Positions 1 to 7,625 of a stretch of DNA of 64,000 bases are shown here, one piece after another. Source of the DNA: PALSA-693 sp963834725 (GTDB lineage: Bacteria; Actinomycetota; Acidimicrobiia; Acidimicrobiales; Palsa-688); assembly GCA_963834725.1 (NCBI GenBank), contig CAWICN010000001.1, positions 3,100,001 to 3,164,000 of the forward strand. The letters are read 5' to 3'. Positions within the stretch are counted from its first letter, which is position 1; each line of letters starts with the position of its first letter. The translations under genes were made by a program, and so were the position numbers. The notes beneath the pieces are model-generated. The model had not been told where the DNA came from. It did not search any database and saw only the letters and a list, made by a program, of their open reading frames with translations.

Positions 1-465
1 CTGTGGTAGGGCCATGGTGTCGTCCAGGTCGACGAAACAGACCTCGACCCGTTGGCCGATCGCCACATTCTCCTCGGCCTCGGGCACCATAGGATCGGAA
101 CTGCACAGATTGCCGACGACTCGCAAGGAGATGGTCTCCTCCTCCTTCCCGCCCCGCCACGGCACGTTGCGCTGTTCGTCGAGCTCGACCAGCACGACCG
201 GGTAGGGGACCCAGTCCAGGAAGGCCGGCTGGACGGCCTGGACCACCATCTGGTAGCTGTAGATCTCACCTTTGCCGCTGACCGGGTGCCAGGACCAGTC
301 GAGCGACGTGCAGAACGGGCAGGCTGCGCCGATGGCGCCCCGCAGCATCTCACAGGCGTCGCAACGCTGGACGACCAGATGGTGCTTCCTTGCTTCCTCG
401 AAGTAGCCCCGGTGCTCCGAGTCGGTCGGCTGGATGATCAACTCCATCCCTTTATAGGAACCCAT
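1..465 (-). CDS. DUF35 OB-fold/zinc-ribbon protein, partial (C-terminus off window)
   Basis: The reading frame starts at ATG 465 and runs off the left edge after 155 codons. It has the DUF35 layout: an N-terminal helix (residues 16-30), a rubredoxin-like zinc ribbon with Cys35/Cys38 (QRCDAC) and Cys49/Cys52 (CPFC), then a beta-rich OB-fold. Proteins of this family bind acyl-CoA and pair with thiolase-like enzymes, often as an obligate partner. The start lies 2 bp beyond the stop of the thiolase-like gene upstream, so the two are almost certainly co-transcribed and translationally coupled. A second DUF35/thiolase-like pair sits at 53959-55671. The family call is firm; the substrate is unknown. 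Confidence 0.85.
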   Translation of the reverse strand, partial: MGSYKGMELIIQPTDSEHRGYFEEARKHHLVVQRCDACEMLRGAIGAACPFCTSLDWSWHPVSGKGEIYSYQMVVQAVQPAFLDWVPYPVVLVELDEQRNVPWRGGKEEETISLRVVGNLCSSDPMVPEAEENVAIGQRVEVCFVDLDDTMALPQ

Positions 466-467
466 CT

Positions 468-1694
468 CTACCTCCGCAGGATCAGAGAGCTGGTTAGCGA
501 CGGAGTGCCCCACCCCATGTTCATGGCCAGCTCGACATCTCGGACCTGTCGGCAGCCGCCCTCGCTGTAGTTATAGGTGTGCTCACCATGGGCCGCGCCG
601 GGGCAATAGTCATCCACCTGGTGGCGAAGCTGGCGGACGTTCTCGATCACCATGTTCATGCCATGGGTGTAGCCCTCACACAGGTGGCCGCCGCTAGTGT
701 TGGTAGGGCGCTTCCCCCCGAGCTCGATGACTCCACCCGACACGTAGTTACCACCCTCACCGACCGGGCAGAACCCGTAGGACTCGAACAGCAACACCGG
801 CGTGAATGTGAAGGCGTCGTAGCATCCCGTCAACTGGATGTCCTCGGGCTCCACGCCCGCATTACGGAAAACGATGCGTTCCGCGTAGTATCCGGCCTGC
901 CGGGTGATCGGAGAGCACTGGTAGTGCATAGCGGGGAATGGCTTGTTGACCCGACCGGCTACCGACATGATGTAAATCGGCTGTTGCCGGAGGTGGCGGG
1001 CCCGATCGGTGGAGGTGACGATGATGCACGTGGCGTTGTCGGTCTCCACGCAACAATCCAGCAGGTGGCAGGCCGGCTTCACAATCCAGCGCGAGTTCAA
1101 CACGTCATCGACGGTCACTCGCGTCTTGTAGTAGGCCTTCGGGTTATTGGACGCGCCCTTGCTGTGGACCACCTTGACCATGGCCAGCTGCTCGTTGGTT
1201 GTGCCGTAATCGTGCATATGCCGGGCGAAAGTGAACTGGAAGTTCTGGGCCGGGCTGCTCAGCCCGTATGGCGCGGTGTCCAGGGCGCCACCCGCCACCC
1301 GTACGCCGGCAGGACGTCTGGACGCCGGTGTACCGCCCATTCGAGCCTCGGAGTAGCCGTTCATCGATCGGAAAATAGCCACGGTGTGGCACATGCCCGC
1401 TTCGATTGCTCCGATCGCGAGGCCGACGAGAGCTTCGGTACTCGAGCCGCCGCCGGAACAATCCATGTAGAAGTCCGGCCGGATTCCGACATCTTGAGCC
1501 AGGGCCAACGAAGTTGTGGAATCGTTGGCGTGATAGCTGAGCATGCCATTGACATCGTCGGGGCCCAGGCCGGCGTCGGCCATGGCGTTGCGAAGCGCCT
1601 CCGCGCCCATAGAGCGCGTGCTGCGCCCCGAATGGCGCGAGTACGGGGTCTCGCCGACCCCGACGATACAGTACTTGTCCTTGAGGCCAGTCAC
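468..1694 (-). CDS. Thiolase-like protein (lipid-transfer/SCP-x thiolase type)
   Basis: A 408-residue protein with a thiolase fold. The N-terminal KYCIVGVGETPYS segment is typical of the SCP2/lipid-transfer thiolase branch. Cys79 lies in MDCSGGGSS, where the nucleophilic Cys of thiolases sits. Later come the conserved GCYDAFTFTPVLLFE and GGHLCEGYTHG regions. Members of this branch cleave or aldol-split CoA thioesters, for example sterol or fatty side chains, and act with a DUF35 partner, which is the next gene downstream. The start is GTG at 1694; a TAGAGT hexamer 8 bp upstream would suit a leaderless transcript. The contrast with the Cys-less copy at 54505 is notable. Whether it is a thiolase or an aldolase cannot be told from the sequence alone. 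Confidence 0.8.
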   Translation of the reverse strand: MTGLKDKYCIVGVGETPYSRHSGRSTRSMGAEALRNAMADAGLGPDDVNGMLSYHANDSTTSLALAQDVGIRPDFYMDCSGGGSSTEALVGLAIGAIEAGMCHTVAIFRSMNGYSEARMGGTPASRRPAGVRVAGGALDTAPYGLSSPAQNFQFTFARHMHDYGTTNEQLAMVKVVHSKGASNNPKAYYKTRVTVDDVLNSRWIVKPACHLLDCCVETDNATCIIVTSTDRARHLRQQPIYIMSVAGRVNKPFPAMHYQCSPITRQAGYYAERIVFRNAGVEPEDIQLTGCYDAFTFTPVLLFESYGFCPVGEGGNYVSGGVIELGGKRPTNTSGGHLCEGYTHGMNMVIENVRQLRHQVDDYCPGAAHGEHTYNYSEGGCRQVRDVELAMNMGWGTPSLTSSLILRR

Positions 1695-2281
1695 GGGGGC
1701 TCACTCTATTCGCAACGCTTGAGGGTCGCGCCAGCCCGCAGAGCAGGTTGAGCGGTGCGTCCCGCGTCGCCGGCCACGAGACGGTCAGGTCAGGTAACAA
1801 CCCGGAACCGGTACTGCACAAGCGTCGTGATCCTCCCGCTCGAGCCCGCACATCGGGCCCGACCGCGATCGACTCGACGTCATCGGTGACGACGGCTGCT
1901 CGACGAGGCGTCGCTCCGGCGGTCGAACCGTAGGTCAGTAGCGCCCCGACGGCCTTCCAGCAGCAATGGACCTTCACTCGCGCCGACTGCCTTGATCTGC
2001 CAGGGCGATCTCTCTGACGCCAGGCGAGCAGGATATTTGTAAATGCCGGCCATAGCGGCCAGACGCTCACTCATATGACACCCGGCCGTGCGGGTCAGGG
2101 ACAGGGATGCATTCGGGCGGAGCGAGCCGCTCATTCCCGTGCCATCAATGACGCAGGCGCGCCAAGCACACATGGTCCAATCAAGCCTGGAGTCCCCTGT
2201 CAAGTTTGGTGGCGACACACGCGATCCGGGGTCACCCAGGACGGCCACGCCACTGCGTTCGCCGTTCCCAGTACGTTTGTC
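1695..2281. other. Intergenic stretch, no gene supported
   Basis: About 590 bp between the divergent thiolase-like gene and the cupin gene. Several open frames cross it, but none has recognisable domains or a good ribosome site. It presumably holds the two divergent promoters. A TTGACA hexamer lies on the minus strand near 2199, but I could not pair it with a convincing -10. Confidence 0.4.
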
Positions 2282-2713
2282 ATGGTGCGGATGCGCTTCG
2301 CCACCCGCCGGCTGTCGCCGGCGGAACATGTCATCGCTCCGGACGGGTCGGAGGTTCGCCTCCTGGTGGGCCTGGACGGGGGCGGGCTTGCCCACTTCCG
2401 GCTGAACCCGGACACCGTCTCAGTGGCCGTGCGCCATCGAAGCGTGGAAGAGATCTGGTACGTCCTCTCCGGGCGGGGGCAGATGTGGCGGAGAACCGGG
2501 GAGGACGAGGAGATTGTTGACCTCGAGCCTGGTGTGTCGTTGACGATTCCGGTCGACACCCACTTTCAGTTTCGAGCGATCGGTCCGGAGTCGCTCGACG
2601 TCATCGCGGTCACCATGCCGCCCTGGCCAGGTGAGGACGAGGCGATACGGTCGCAGGGCCCGTGGCAGCCGACGGTCGCCGCCGGACCGGGCCTGGCCGA
2701 GCCAGACGGCTGA
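2282..2713 (+). CDS. Cupin-domain protein
   Basis: A small single-domain cupin of 143 residues. The open frame extends upstream to 2075, but the upstream part is low-quality sequence; ATG 2282 places the start just before the first beta strands. Cupin motif 1 is seen around RHRSVEEIWYVLSGRG (a His/Glu-type metal site with the conserved G at the turn), and motif 2 around PGVSLTIPVDTHFQFRAIG. The metal-binding His set is incomplete compared with classic dioxygenase cupins, so a binding or isomerase role is equally possible. It is followed at once by a 16-bp tandem repeat array. Confidence 0.7.
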   Translation: MVRMRFATRRLSPAEHVIAPDGSEVRLLVGLDGGGLAHFRLNPDTVSVAVRHRSVEEIWYVLSGRGQMWRRTGEDEEIVDLEPGVSLTIPVDTHFQFRAIGPESLDVIAVTMPPWPGEDEAIRSQGPWQPTVAAGPGLAEPDG

Positions 2714-2744
2714 ACGCTGACGAAAGTGGGGGTACACGGGGGTT

Positions 2745-2840
2745 ACCGCCACACCGGCCAGTCACCACACCGGCCAGTCACCACACCGGCCAGTCACCAC
2801 ACCGGCCAGACACCGCACCGGCCAGACACCACACCGACCG
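2745..2840. repeat. 16-bp tandem repeat array, six units
   Basis: Six head-to-tail copies of a 16-bp unit (gtcaccacaccggcca). The three central copies (2761-2808) are identical and the outer ones carry 1-4 changes. It begins 31 bp after the cupin stop. Because 16 is not a multiple of three, the array cannot encode a repeated peptide in one frame, so it is an intergenic element. Confidence 0.9.
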
Positions 2841-2850
2841 GTCCGTAGCC

Positions 2851-2881
2851 TTTGTGTGATATTTGTCGCGTATTACACGAA
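2851..2881. promoter_or_regulatory. Imperfect palindrome in an AT-rich island (possible operator)
   Basis: Two arms, gtgtgat (2854-2860) and attacac (2872-2878), pair at 6 of 7 positions around an 11-bp centre, and the symmetry extends outward as ttt/gaa. It lies in the only AT-rich stretch of this spacer (2851-2905), about 265 bp upstream of the PhyH-type gene. A dimeric repressor site or promoter is plausible; no regulator can be named. Confidence 0.35.
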
Positions 2882-3145
2882 AATTATATCAAAATCTCTC
2901 GAGCGCTTGGCCCCGGGGTCAGCCGCCGGCCCTTTCGGCGCGGGGCGTCGCCCGACCCACCTGATGGACCGGCTCATCAGGCGCCCGGCCCGGCGCGCCC
3001 TGCCCGTCCTGTTGTACCGGGCCCTCGCCTGACCCGGCCCCAGCCGCCCCGGTCGCCGCCAGCCGAGGCGTCACCCCGCCCGCTCGGTCCTGGTGACCCC
3101 GCCGGCCGGGCGTCCTCTCGGGGGGAGTTCGTAGACTCCCCACCT

Positions 3146-3940
3146 GTGGGCTGGCCGGCTCGCCGCTGGCGAAACGAAGACCAACCGATCAGGGCGTGGC
3201 GGCTCAGCGCCCTCGACCGTTACGTCTTCGATCTGCGCGGCTATCTCGTCTTCGAACACGTGCTCGACGCGCCGACCGTGGAGCGGCTGCGCTCGGTCAT
3301 CGACGCCCAGGGTCTGCCACCTCCAGATGAAACCATCGACCGGCAGCGGTTCGGCCAGCACGGCCGGCTCTTCTCGTGGGATCCAGCCTTCTGCGACCTG
3401 CTCGATCACCCCCTGGCTATCGCCGTACTCGAAGACTTCATCGGTCCGTACGTCCACCTCGACCACGCCTACGGGATCATCATGGGCGCCGGTACCTCGG
3501 GGCTTGGATTGCACGGACCGGCAGAACCGTTCGACTCATCGCAGTACTACGTCTACCGGATGGGCGTTATGCGGAACGGCCTCCTCAGCCTGTCGTGGTC
3601 CTTGTCGGACGGCTCGCCGGGTGACGGCGGCTTCGGCTGCATTCCCGGCAGCCACCGGGCCTCGGCTCCGCTGCCGCCCGGCGCCGAGTCGCTCGTGGTC
3701 GAAGTCCCGCAATCGGTCGGCTCGCTTCTGGTGTTCACGGAGGCCCTGATGCATTGCACCATTCCGTGGCGTGGTGCCTCTACCAGGCAGGCGCTGCTGT
3801 ACAAGTATTCGCCGGGCAGCACTGCGTGGGATCCTTCACCGGCTGCCCCACCGGACGTGGTAGCAGCGATGTCGGCCCGGCAGCGTCGGCTCTTCCAGCC
3901 CCCGTCGGTGGGCGGGCGGCAACCGACCCTCGAAACCTGA
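3146..3940 (+). CDS. Phytanoyl-CoA dioxygenase (PhyH) family oxygenase
   Basis: A 264-residue Fe(II)/2-oxoglutarate oxygenase-like protein. I place the start at GTG 3146, because the open frame upstream (to 2852) is proline/arginine-rich and not protein-like. The family core is clear: FDLRGYLVFEHVL near the N-terminus, GDGGFGCIPGSH at 160-170, the distal His203 (LMHCTIPW) and Arg214, which would bind 2-oxoglutarate. The usual proximal HxD facial-triad motif falls at LHGP (His123, Gly124, Pro125), so the carboxylate ligand is missing. The reaction may be hydroxylation, but an HxD-less site is also found in 2-oxoglutarate halogenases. The substrate is unknown. Confidence 0.72.
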   Translation: MGWPARRWRNEDQPIRAWRLSALDRYVFDLRGYLVFEHVLDAPTVERLRSVIDAQGLPPPDETIDRQRFGQHGRLFSWDPAFCDLLDHPLAIAVLEDFIGPYVHLDHAYGIIMGAGTSGLGLHGPAEPFDSSQYYVYRMGVMRNGLLSLSWSLSDGSPGDGGFGCIPGSHRASAPLPPGAESLVVEVPQSVGSLLVFTEALMHCTIPWRGASTRQALLYKYSPGSTAWDPSPAAPPDVVAAMSARQRRLFQPPSVGGRQPTLET

Positions 3941-3991
3941 GGTACCGGCGTCAGGGAGCGTCGGGTCTTCACACGTCCTAGCATCAACGCC

Positions 3992-4828
3992 ATGACTGCG
4001 AGCTGGGACCCGCAGCAATATCTCCGCTACGAGACCGAACGGGAACGTCCCTTCGCAGAGTTGCTGGCTCGAGTTGTGTATCCCCGTCCCCAGGAGATCG
4101 TCGACCTCGGCTGCGGGCCGGGGACGACTACGGCTCAGTTACTCCAGCGCTGGCCGGACGCCCACGTGATTGGTATCGACAATTCTCCCGAGATGATCGA
4201 ACACGCCCGCGGCCTGGCCGTTGATGGGCGACTGGAGTTCCTTCAGGCCGACCTCCGCGATTGGCACCCGGATAAGCCGGTCGACATTCTGCTCTCGACG
4301 GCCACCCTGCAGTGGGTGCCGGGCCACGAGTCGTTGTTCCCGCAGTTCGTGAAGAGCCTCGCTCCAGGTGGCGCGTTCGCCTTCCAGGTGCCGGCCAACT
4401 TCGGTGAACCGAGCCACACCCTGCTCTACGAGTTGGCCCAATCGGACCGGTGGGGGGCCCGGCTCGGGCACCTGGTCCGGCCCGTTCCGGTGCTGGAGCC
4501 GGCCGCCTACCTCGCCACGCTCCTTGCCGCCGGCGTCCAGGCCGACGTGTGGGAGACCACCTATTTCCACATCCTCCATGGGCCCGATGCGGTCCTGGAA
4601 TGGGTGCGAGGCACCGCCTTGCGACCCTTTCTCGCCGCACTGGAAACGCCCGACGTGCCCGAGTCGGACGTGGCCGAGTTTCAGAGCGCCTACGCAGCCG
4701 TCCTCCGCGCCGCCTATCCACGTGATGCCGAGGGACGCTCGGTGTTTCCGTTCCGCCGGATTTTCGGGGTGGCGACCGTGCCGTCCTATCCCGCCGTCAA
4801 CAACGAGACCGAGCTGAGCGCCGAGTAG
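3992..4828 (+). CDS. tam: Trans-aconitate 2-methyltransferase
   Basis: A class I SAM-dependent methyltransferase of 278 residues, matching the family's usual length of 250-280. Motif I is VDLGCGPGTTT (about 36-46), followed by the acidic loop IGIDNSPEMIEHA and motif IV-like LLSTATLQWVPGHE. The opening WDPQQYLRYETERERPF and the ATLQWV segment are characteristic of Tam, which methyl-esterifies trans-aconitate to relieve inhibition of the citric acid cycle. It lies 51 bp after the PhyH-type gene on the same strand. Substrate assignment rests on family likeness. Confidence 0.85.
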   Translation: MTASWDPQQYLRYETERERPFAELLARVVYPRPQEIVDLGCGPGTTTAQLLQRWPDAHVIGIDNSPEMIEHARGLAVDGRLEFLQADLRDWHPDKPVDILLSTATLQWVPGHESLFPQFVKSLAPGGAFAFQVPANFGEPSHTLLYELAQSDRWGARLGHLVRPVPVLEPAAYLATLLAAGVQADVWETTYFHILHGPDAVLEWVRGTALRPFLAALETPDVPESDVAEFQSAYAAVLRAAYPRDAEGRSVFPFRRIFGVATVPSYPAVNNETELSAE

Positions 4829-4946
4829 CCAACTCCCACCGTCTCCTCCGCCCGCGTCTCCTGCGCTCCCCCCTCCTTGTGCGGACGGCGCGAATCTGCC
4901 ACGATCGTCGGACGAAGGGGACCTTCCGGGCAAGGGGATTCGCAAG

Positions 4947-5240
4947 ATGTTGGATGGAGAACAATTGGTGGCTGAACAGCACGTGTCCATGCGGGACCGG
5001 CCGATGGTGTGCGTCTCCATTTCGCAACACACCGCCGAGGACTTCTGGCGAGTCCACGTCAGCGATCCTGCGACCGCCCGCCAGGCCATGAGTACGACGG
5101 TCGCGCCCGGTGAGAGCTTTATGATGAACCTGATCCAGGAGGCCGTCGGCGGTGACCAGTCCGCATGGCATCACCTGGCGGAGTGGGGGCACAACAACCT
5201 GAGCCGCTCGGCCCCCGGATTCCGGGGCGCGGCATTTTGA
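4947..5240 (+). CDS. Small hypothetical protein (97 aa)
   Basis: A 97-residue acidic, soluble protein with no membrane segment and no family I recognise. An AGGGGAT-like ribosome site lies about 12 bp before ATG 4947, and the codon third positions are G/C-rich as in the neighbours. It contains a paired Trp segment (SAWHHLAEWGHNN) near the C-terminus. It sits between tam and another small protein on the same strand. Likely real, function unknown. Confidence 0.5.
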   Translation: MLDGEQLVAEQHVSMRDRPMVCVSISQHTAEDFWRVHVSDPATARQAMSTTVAPGESFMMNLIQEAVGGDQSAWHHLAEWGHNNLSRSAPGFRGAAF

Positions 5241-5343
5241 GCAATCCGGCCCCGACCCCACCCTCCTGAGACGCGATCGGCCGCCGGTGGCTAGCATGCC
5301 TCGCCGCGACCCCGCTGCGGTGCGCTCAAGAGAAACGAACCTG

Positions 5344-5622
5344 ATGCCCGCGCCGAGCCCCGAAGCGGTTGCCCAGCAAGCCGCAGATCTCAGCCAGGAC
5401 GATGACCAGGCGGCGGCGGTCGAGAAGCTGATCGCCATGGTCGGATCCGACCGGCAGGCCCTCGAGGCGGCGCGGGATCAGGTGGCAGCTCATCTGCACC
5501 GTCGCGTCGACGACTTCCAGGCGACAGCAACCCTCACCCTGCTCAACCGGGCCCTTTCCGGCATGCGGATTGTCGACCCGCTCGACTGGCGGGTGCGATG
5601 GTCCAAGCATCGTAAGCCCTAG
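5344..5622 (+). CDS. Small helical hypothetical protein (92 aa)
   Basis: A predicted all-helical protein rich in Ala, Asp and Gln, with no signal peptide. The frame is open from 5287, but ATG 5344 gives the more natural N-terminus (MPAPSPEAVAQQAADL). The C-terminal part (DFQATATLTLLNRALSG) looks like an amphipathic helix pair. No family is recognised. Directly downstream is a degenerate tandem repeat region. Confidence 0.5.
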   Translation: MPAPSPEAVAQQAADLSQDDDQAAAVEKLIAMVGSDRQALEAARDQVAAHLHRRVDDFQATATLTLLNRALSGMRIVDPLDWRVRWSKHRKP

Positions 5623-5684
5623 CTGCGCAGCCGGCCGGCGCTCGTAGACGGTGCGCCACACCCCCGGGCGCACCACATGACACC

Positions 5685-5748
5685 GGCACACCACACGGTC
5701 GGCACACCACACGGACGGCACCTCACACCCGCCGGCATCACACCCGCC
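5685..5748. repeat. Degenerate 15-17-bp tandem repeats
   Basis: Two near-identical 16-bp units (ggcacaccacacggtc at 5685-5700 and 5701-5716) are followed by two more diverged 17- and 15-bp units. The array lies in the 178-bp gap between the end of the 5344 gene and the convergent stop at 5801. The unit resembles that of the 2745-2840 array (shared caccacacc/gg core). Confidence 0.7.
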
Positions 5749-5800
5749 AGCAAACCACAGCCGCCGGCGGCCCAACCCGGGGCTGCGGTTGGGAGCAGGC

Positions 5801-6814
5801 CTACCCTGGCCGCCCCCGCGAGCCCTCGGGATCAGCCCCCTGAAACTCCGCCACGACGACGCCGGCACTACGCAGGTCCCGCAGGAACGAGCCCGGCGCA
5901 TCGACCAGTTCCGCCAATCCGGCCGCTCCCGGCCGCGACAGCCGCCCTGACCCGGCCCACCGGGCGGCACAGGCCGCCACCGCGCCCGCCACCACCGACG
6001 GGGCCGCGGCGACGCCAAGAACCCGGGTCTCGGCCCGGCCGTCCAACCAGCCTCGGACCTCCACCCGGACCGCGCCGCTCAGGCCTTCCGGATGCGGCGG
6101 CCGCAGCATCGGCAACCAGGACGTCAGCCGATCGCGGCGGGTCGCCTCCAGGCGCGATGTCACCCGCCGGCAGCCCGGAAAGGCCGGCACCAGCAGCATT
6201 GGGTCGGCCAGGCCGGCCCGGTAGCAATCAGCTCCGCCGACGGGTTCCGGGAACCACACCAGCTCCCGTCCTGAACCACCTGCCCGCCGGCGCCACTGGC
6301 CTTCCTCCCAGTCGACGGCCGTGGCGGTCAGCGCCACGTGGTGCCGCCGGGCGCAGGCGGGTCCGCCGGTGCCGGCGCTCGCTACGTGGACCTCGTCGAC
6401 CCGGTCCAGATGGTTCCGCAGCTGAGCTGCCAACACGCAACTCAGGCCCGGCGCCATGGCCGCGCCGATCGCCACGGTGCGCCGGCGGGATCGGGCCAGC
6501 GCGTCAAGCGCCAGCAACCCCCGGATCTCCGAGGGGTCGTCGGCCACGCAGACCACGTGGCTGCCGCCGGTCAGAGCGGCTTCTGCGGCCCGGCGAGCGC
6601 CGAACGACGCCGCCACCACGGTGACGTCCGCGGCCGGCACCTCGTCCACTGCTCCCTTGCGCAGCTCGACATGCTCGCCGAGCCCGGCGATGGCGGGTTC
6701 GGCCCGTCGAGGGTTGCGGACGACGATGACAAGCGAATCGATTTCGTCGGAGGCGGCCAGTCCGGCCGCCACCCTGGTCCCGACGGCCCCCAACCCGGCA
6801 ACGACGACCCGCAC
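5801..6814 (-). CDS. Saccharopine dehydrogenase-like NAD(P)-binding protein
   Basis: A 337-residue protein opening with a Rossmann fold (VVVAGLGAVGTRVAAGLA, a GxGxxG at about 7-12) and then a C-terminal domain like that of saccharopine dehydrogenase and homospermidine-synthase-like enzymes. The start is GTG 6814, which directly abuts the TGA of a 45-residue peptide gene (TGA-GTG, same frame), so translation is probably coupled. It ends the long minus-strand run that begins at 10299. Substrate unknown; the saccharopine reaction itself should not be assumed. The stop at 5801 converges on the plus-strand genes. Confidence 0.65.
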   Translation of the reverse strand: MRVVVAGLGAVGTRVAAGLAASDEIDSLVIVVRNPRRAEPAIAGLGEHVELRKGAVDEVPAADVTVVAASFGARRAAEAALTGGSHVVCVADDPSEIRGLLALDALARSRRRTVAIGAAMAPGLSCVLAAQLRNHLDRVDEVHVASAGTGGPACARRHHVALTATAVDWEEGQWRRRAGGSGRELVWFPEPVGGADCYRAGLADPMLLVPAFPGCRRVTSRLEATRRDRLTSWLPMLRPPHPEGLSGAVRVEVRGWLDGRAETRVLGVAAAPSVVAGAVAACAARWAGSGRLSRPGAAGLAELVDAPGSFLRDLRSAGVVVAEFQGADPEGSRGRPG

Positions 6815-6952
6815 TCAGTCCAGCTCGTCAGCGGGGAGCTCCCGCCACCCACCCCGTTGGGGTGGAGTGCCGCCATGACCCCGCAAACGCACGATGGCGG
6901 CAACCACAACCGCGAAGCCCATAGCAATCAACGTCCGTCGCACCGCCTTCAT
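6815..6952 (-). CDS. 45-residue single-pass membrane peptide
   Basis: A short frame from ATG 6952 to TGA 6815. Residues 6-22 (RTLIAMGFAVVVAAIVR) form a good transmembrane helix preceded by Lys/Arg, followed by a hydrophilic tail ending ELPADELD. Its TGA is immediately followed in frame by the GTG start of the next gene. Too short for most gene callers; supported by the membrane helix and the coupling. Function unknown. Confidence 0.5.
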   Translation of the reverse strand: MKAVRRTLIAMGFAVVVAAIVRLRGHGGTPPQRGGWRELPADELD

Positions 6953-6954
6953 CG

Positions 6955-7164
6955 CCGGCCGATGTTAATGGGCCGGCGCTGCGGCCCACAGGTTGCAGCT
7001 GATACAACGCCCGGGGGGTCCCCGCCGGTGACGGCCCGATCCACGTGAACGTCGCCCATCGGCCCCGGCCGATGCTAGTGGGCCGTCGCTTCAGCCCACA
7101 GGTTGCAGCTGATACAACGCCCGGGGGCTCCCCGTCGGTGACGGCCCGATCCACGTGACCGTCA
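6955..7164. repeat. Direct duplication, 110-bp period, of the 3' end of the lipoprotein gene
   Basis: Segments 6955-7054 and 7065-7164 are near-identical (roughly nine bases in ten by eye). The second is the genuine 3' end of the lipoprotein gene on the minus strand, ending WIGPSP...ALYQLQPVG then TGA at 7091. The first repeats it downstream, but the TGA position there reads CGC. It is a recent local duplication of a gene tail. Confidence 0.85.
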
Positions 7165-7612
7165 GCTCGGTGAACTGGGGTCCAACCGGGCCGTCCTTCA
7201 CCGCTGAGAGGGTCAGGGTCGCAGGCCGGGGGGTGGACTGGCCGTGCGACACCACCGCAATGGTCCCGGATCCGACCGCAAGGGTTGTGCTCCAGGACTT
7301 CCAGGCCACGCCGGTGGCGCTGACCGCCCTGGCCCCCGAGGCGCAGACGATGAGAAGGGTCGCCGGCTTGTACGCACCCCCACCACAGTTGGGGGCGGTC
7401 GGAAGCTGGTGGCGCGCCGTGGTGTACGTGGTGGACGCCGCCCCTGCCAGCGTGGTGGGCGGCGGCGAGGAGGAGGAGGAGGAGGAGGAGGAGGAGGAGG
7501 AATGGGTACTGGAGGCCTGGTGCCCGGACGAACCGCAAGCGGTCAGCACCGCTGCCACCGCGATCGCGCCGAGGGGGCCGACGACTCGACGGACTCCCGG
7601 ATGGGTGCTCAT
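7091..7612 (-). CDS. Secreted lipoprotein with poly-Ser spacer
   Basis: A 173-residue protein from ATG 7612. It has a lipoprotein signal peptide with lipobox LTAC, so the mature protein starts at a lipidated Cys. A flexible Ser-rich linker follows (twelve consecutive Ser encoded by a tcc triplet run at about 7466-7501), then a small globular domain with two Cys (NCGGG and IVCASG) that may form a disulphide. It follows two membrane proteins and a thioredoxin-like protein in the same run, which fits an extracytoplasmic redox role. No known family. Confidence 0.7.
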   Translation of the reverse strand: MSTHPGVRRVVGPLGAIAVAAVLTACGSSGHQASSTHSSSSSSSSSSSSPPPTTLAGAASTTYTTARHQLPTAPNCGGGAYKPATLLIVCASGARAVSATGVAWKSWSTTLAVGSGTIAVVSHGQSTPRPATLTLSAVKDGPVGPQFTELTVTWIGPSPTGSPRALYQLQPVG

Positions 7613-7625
7613 CTGGCCCGCTCTT

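Noticed and set aside
2852..3145. N-terminal extension of the PhyH-type protein
   Set aside because: Pro/Arg-rich, begins within a palindromic AT island, and has no counterpart in the family.
7466..7501. Poly-Ser run as a phase-variable switch
   Set aside because: The run is made of triplets, so gain or loss of units keeps the frame; only linker length would vary.
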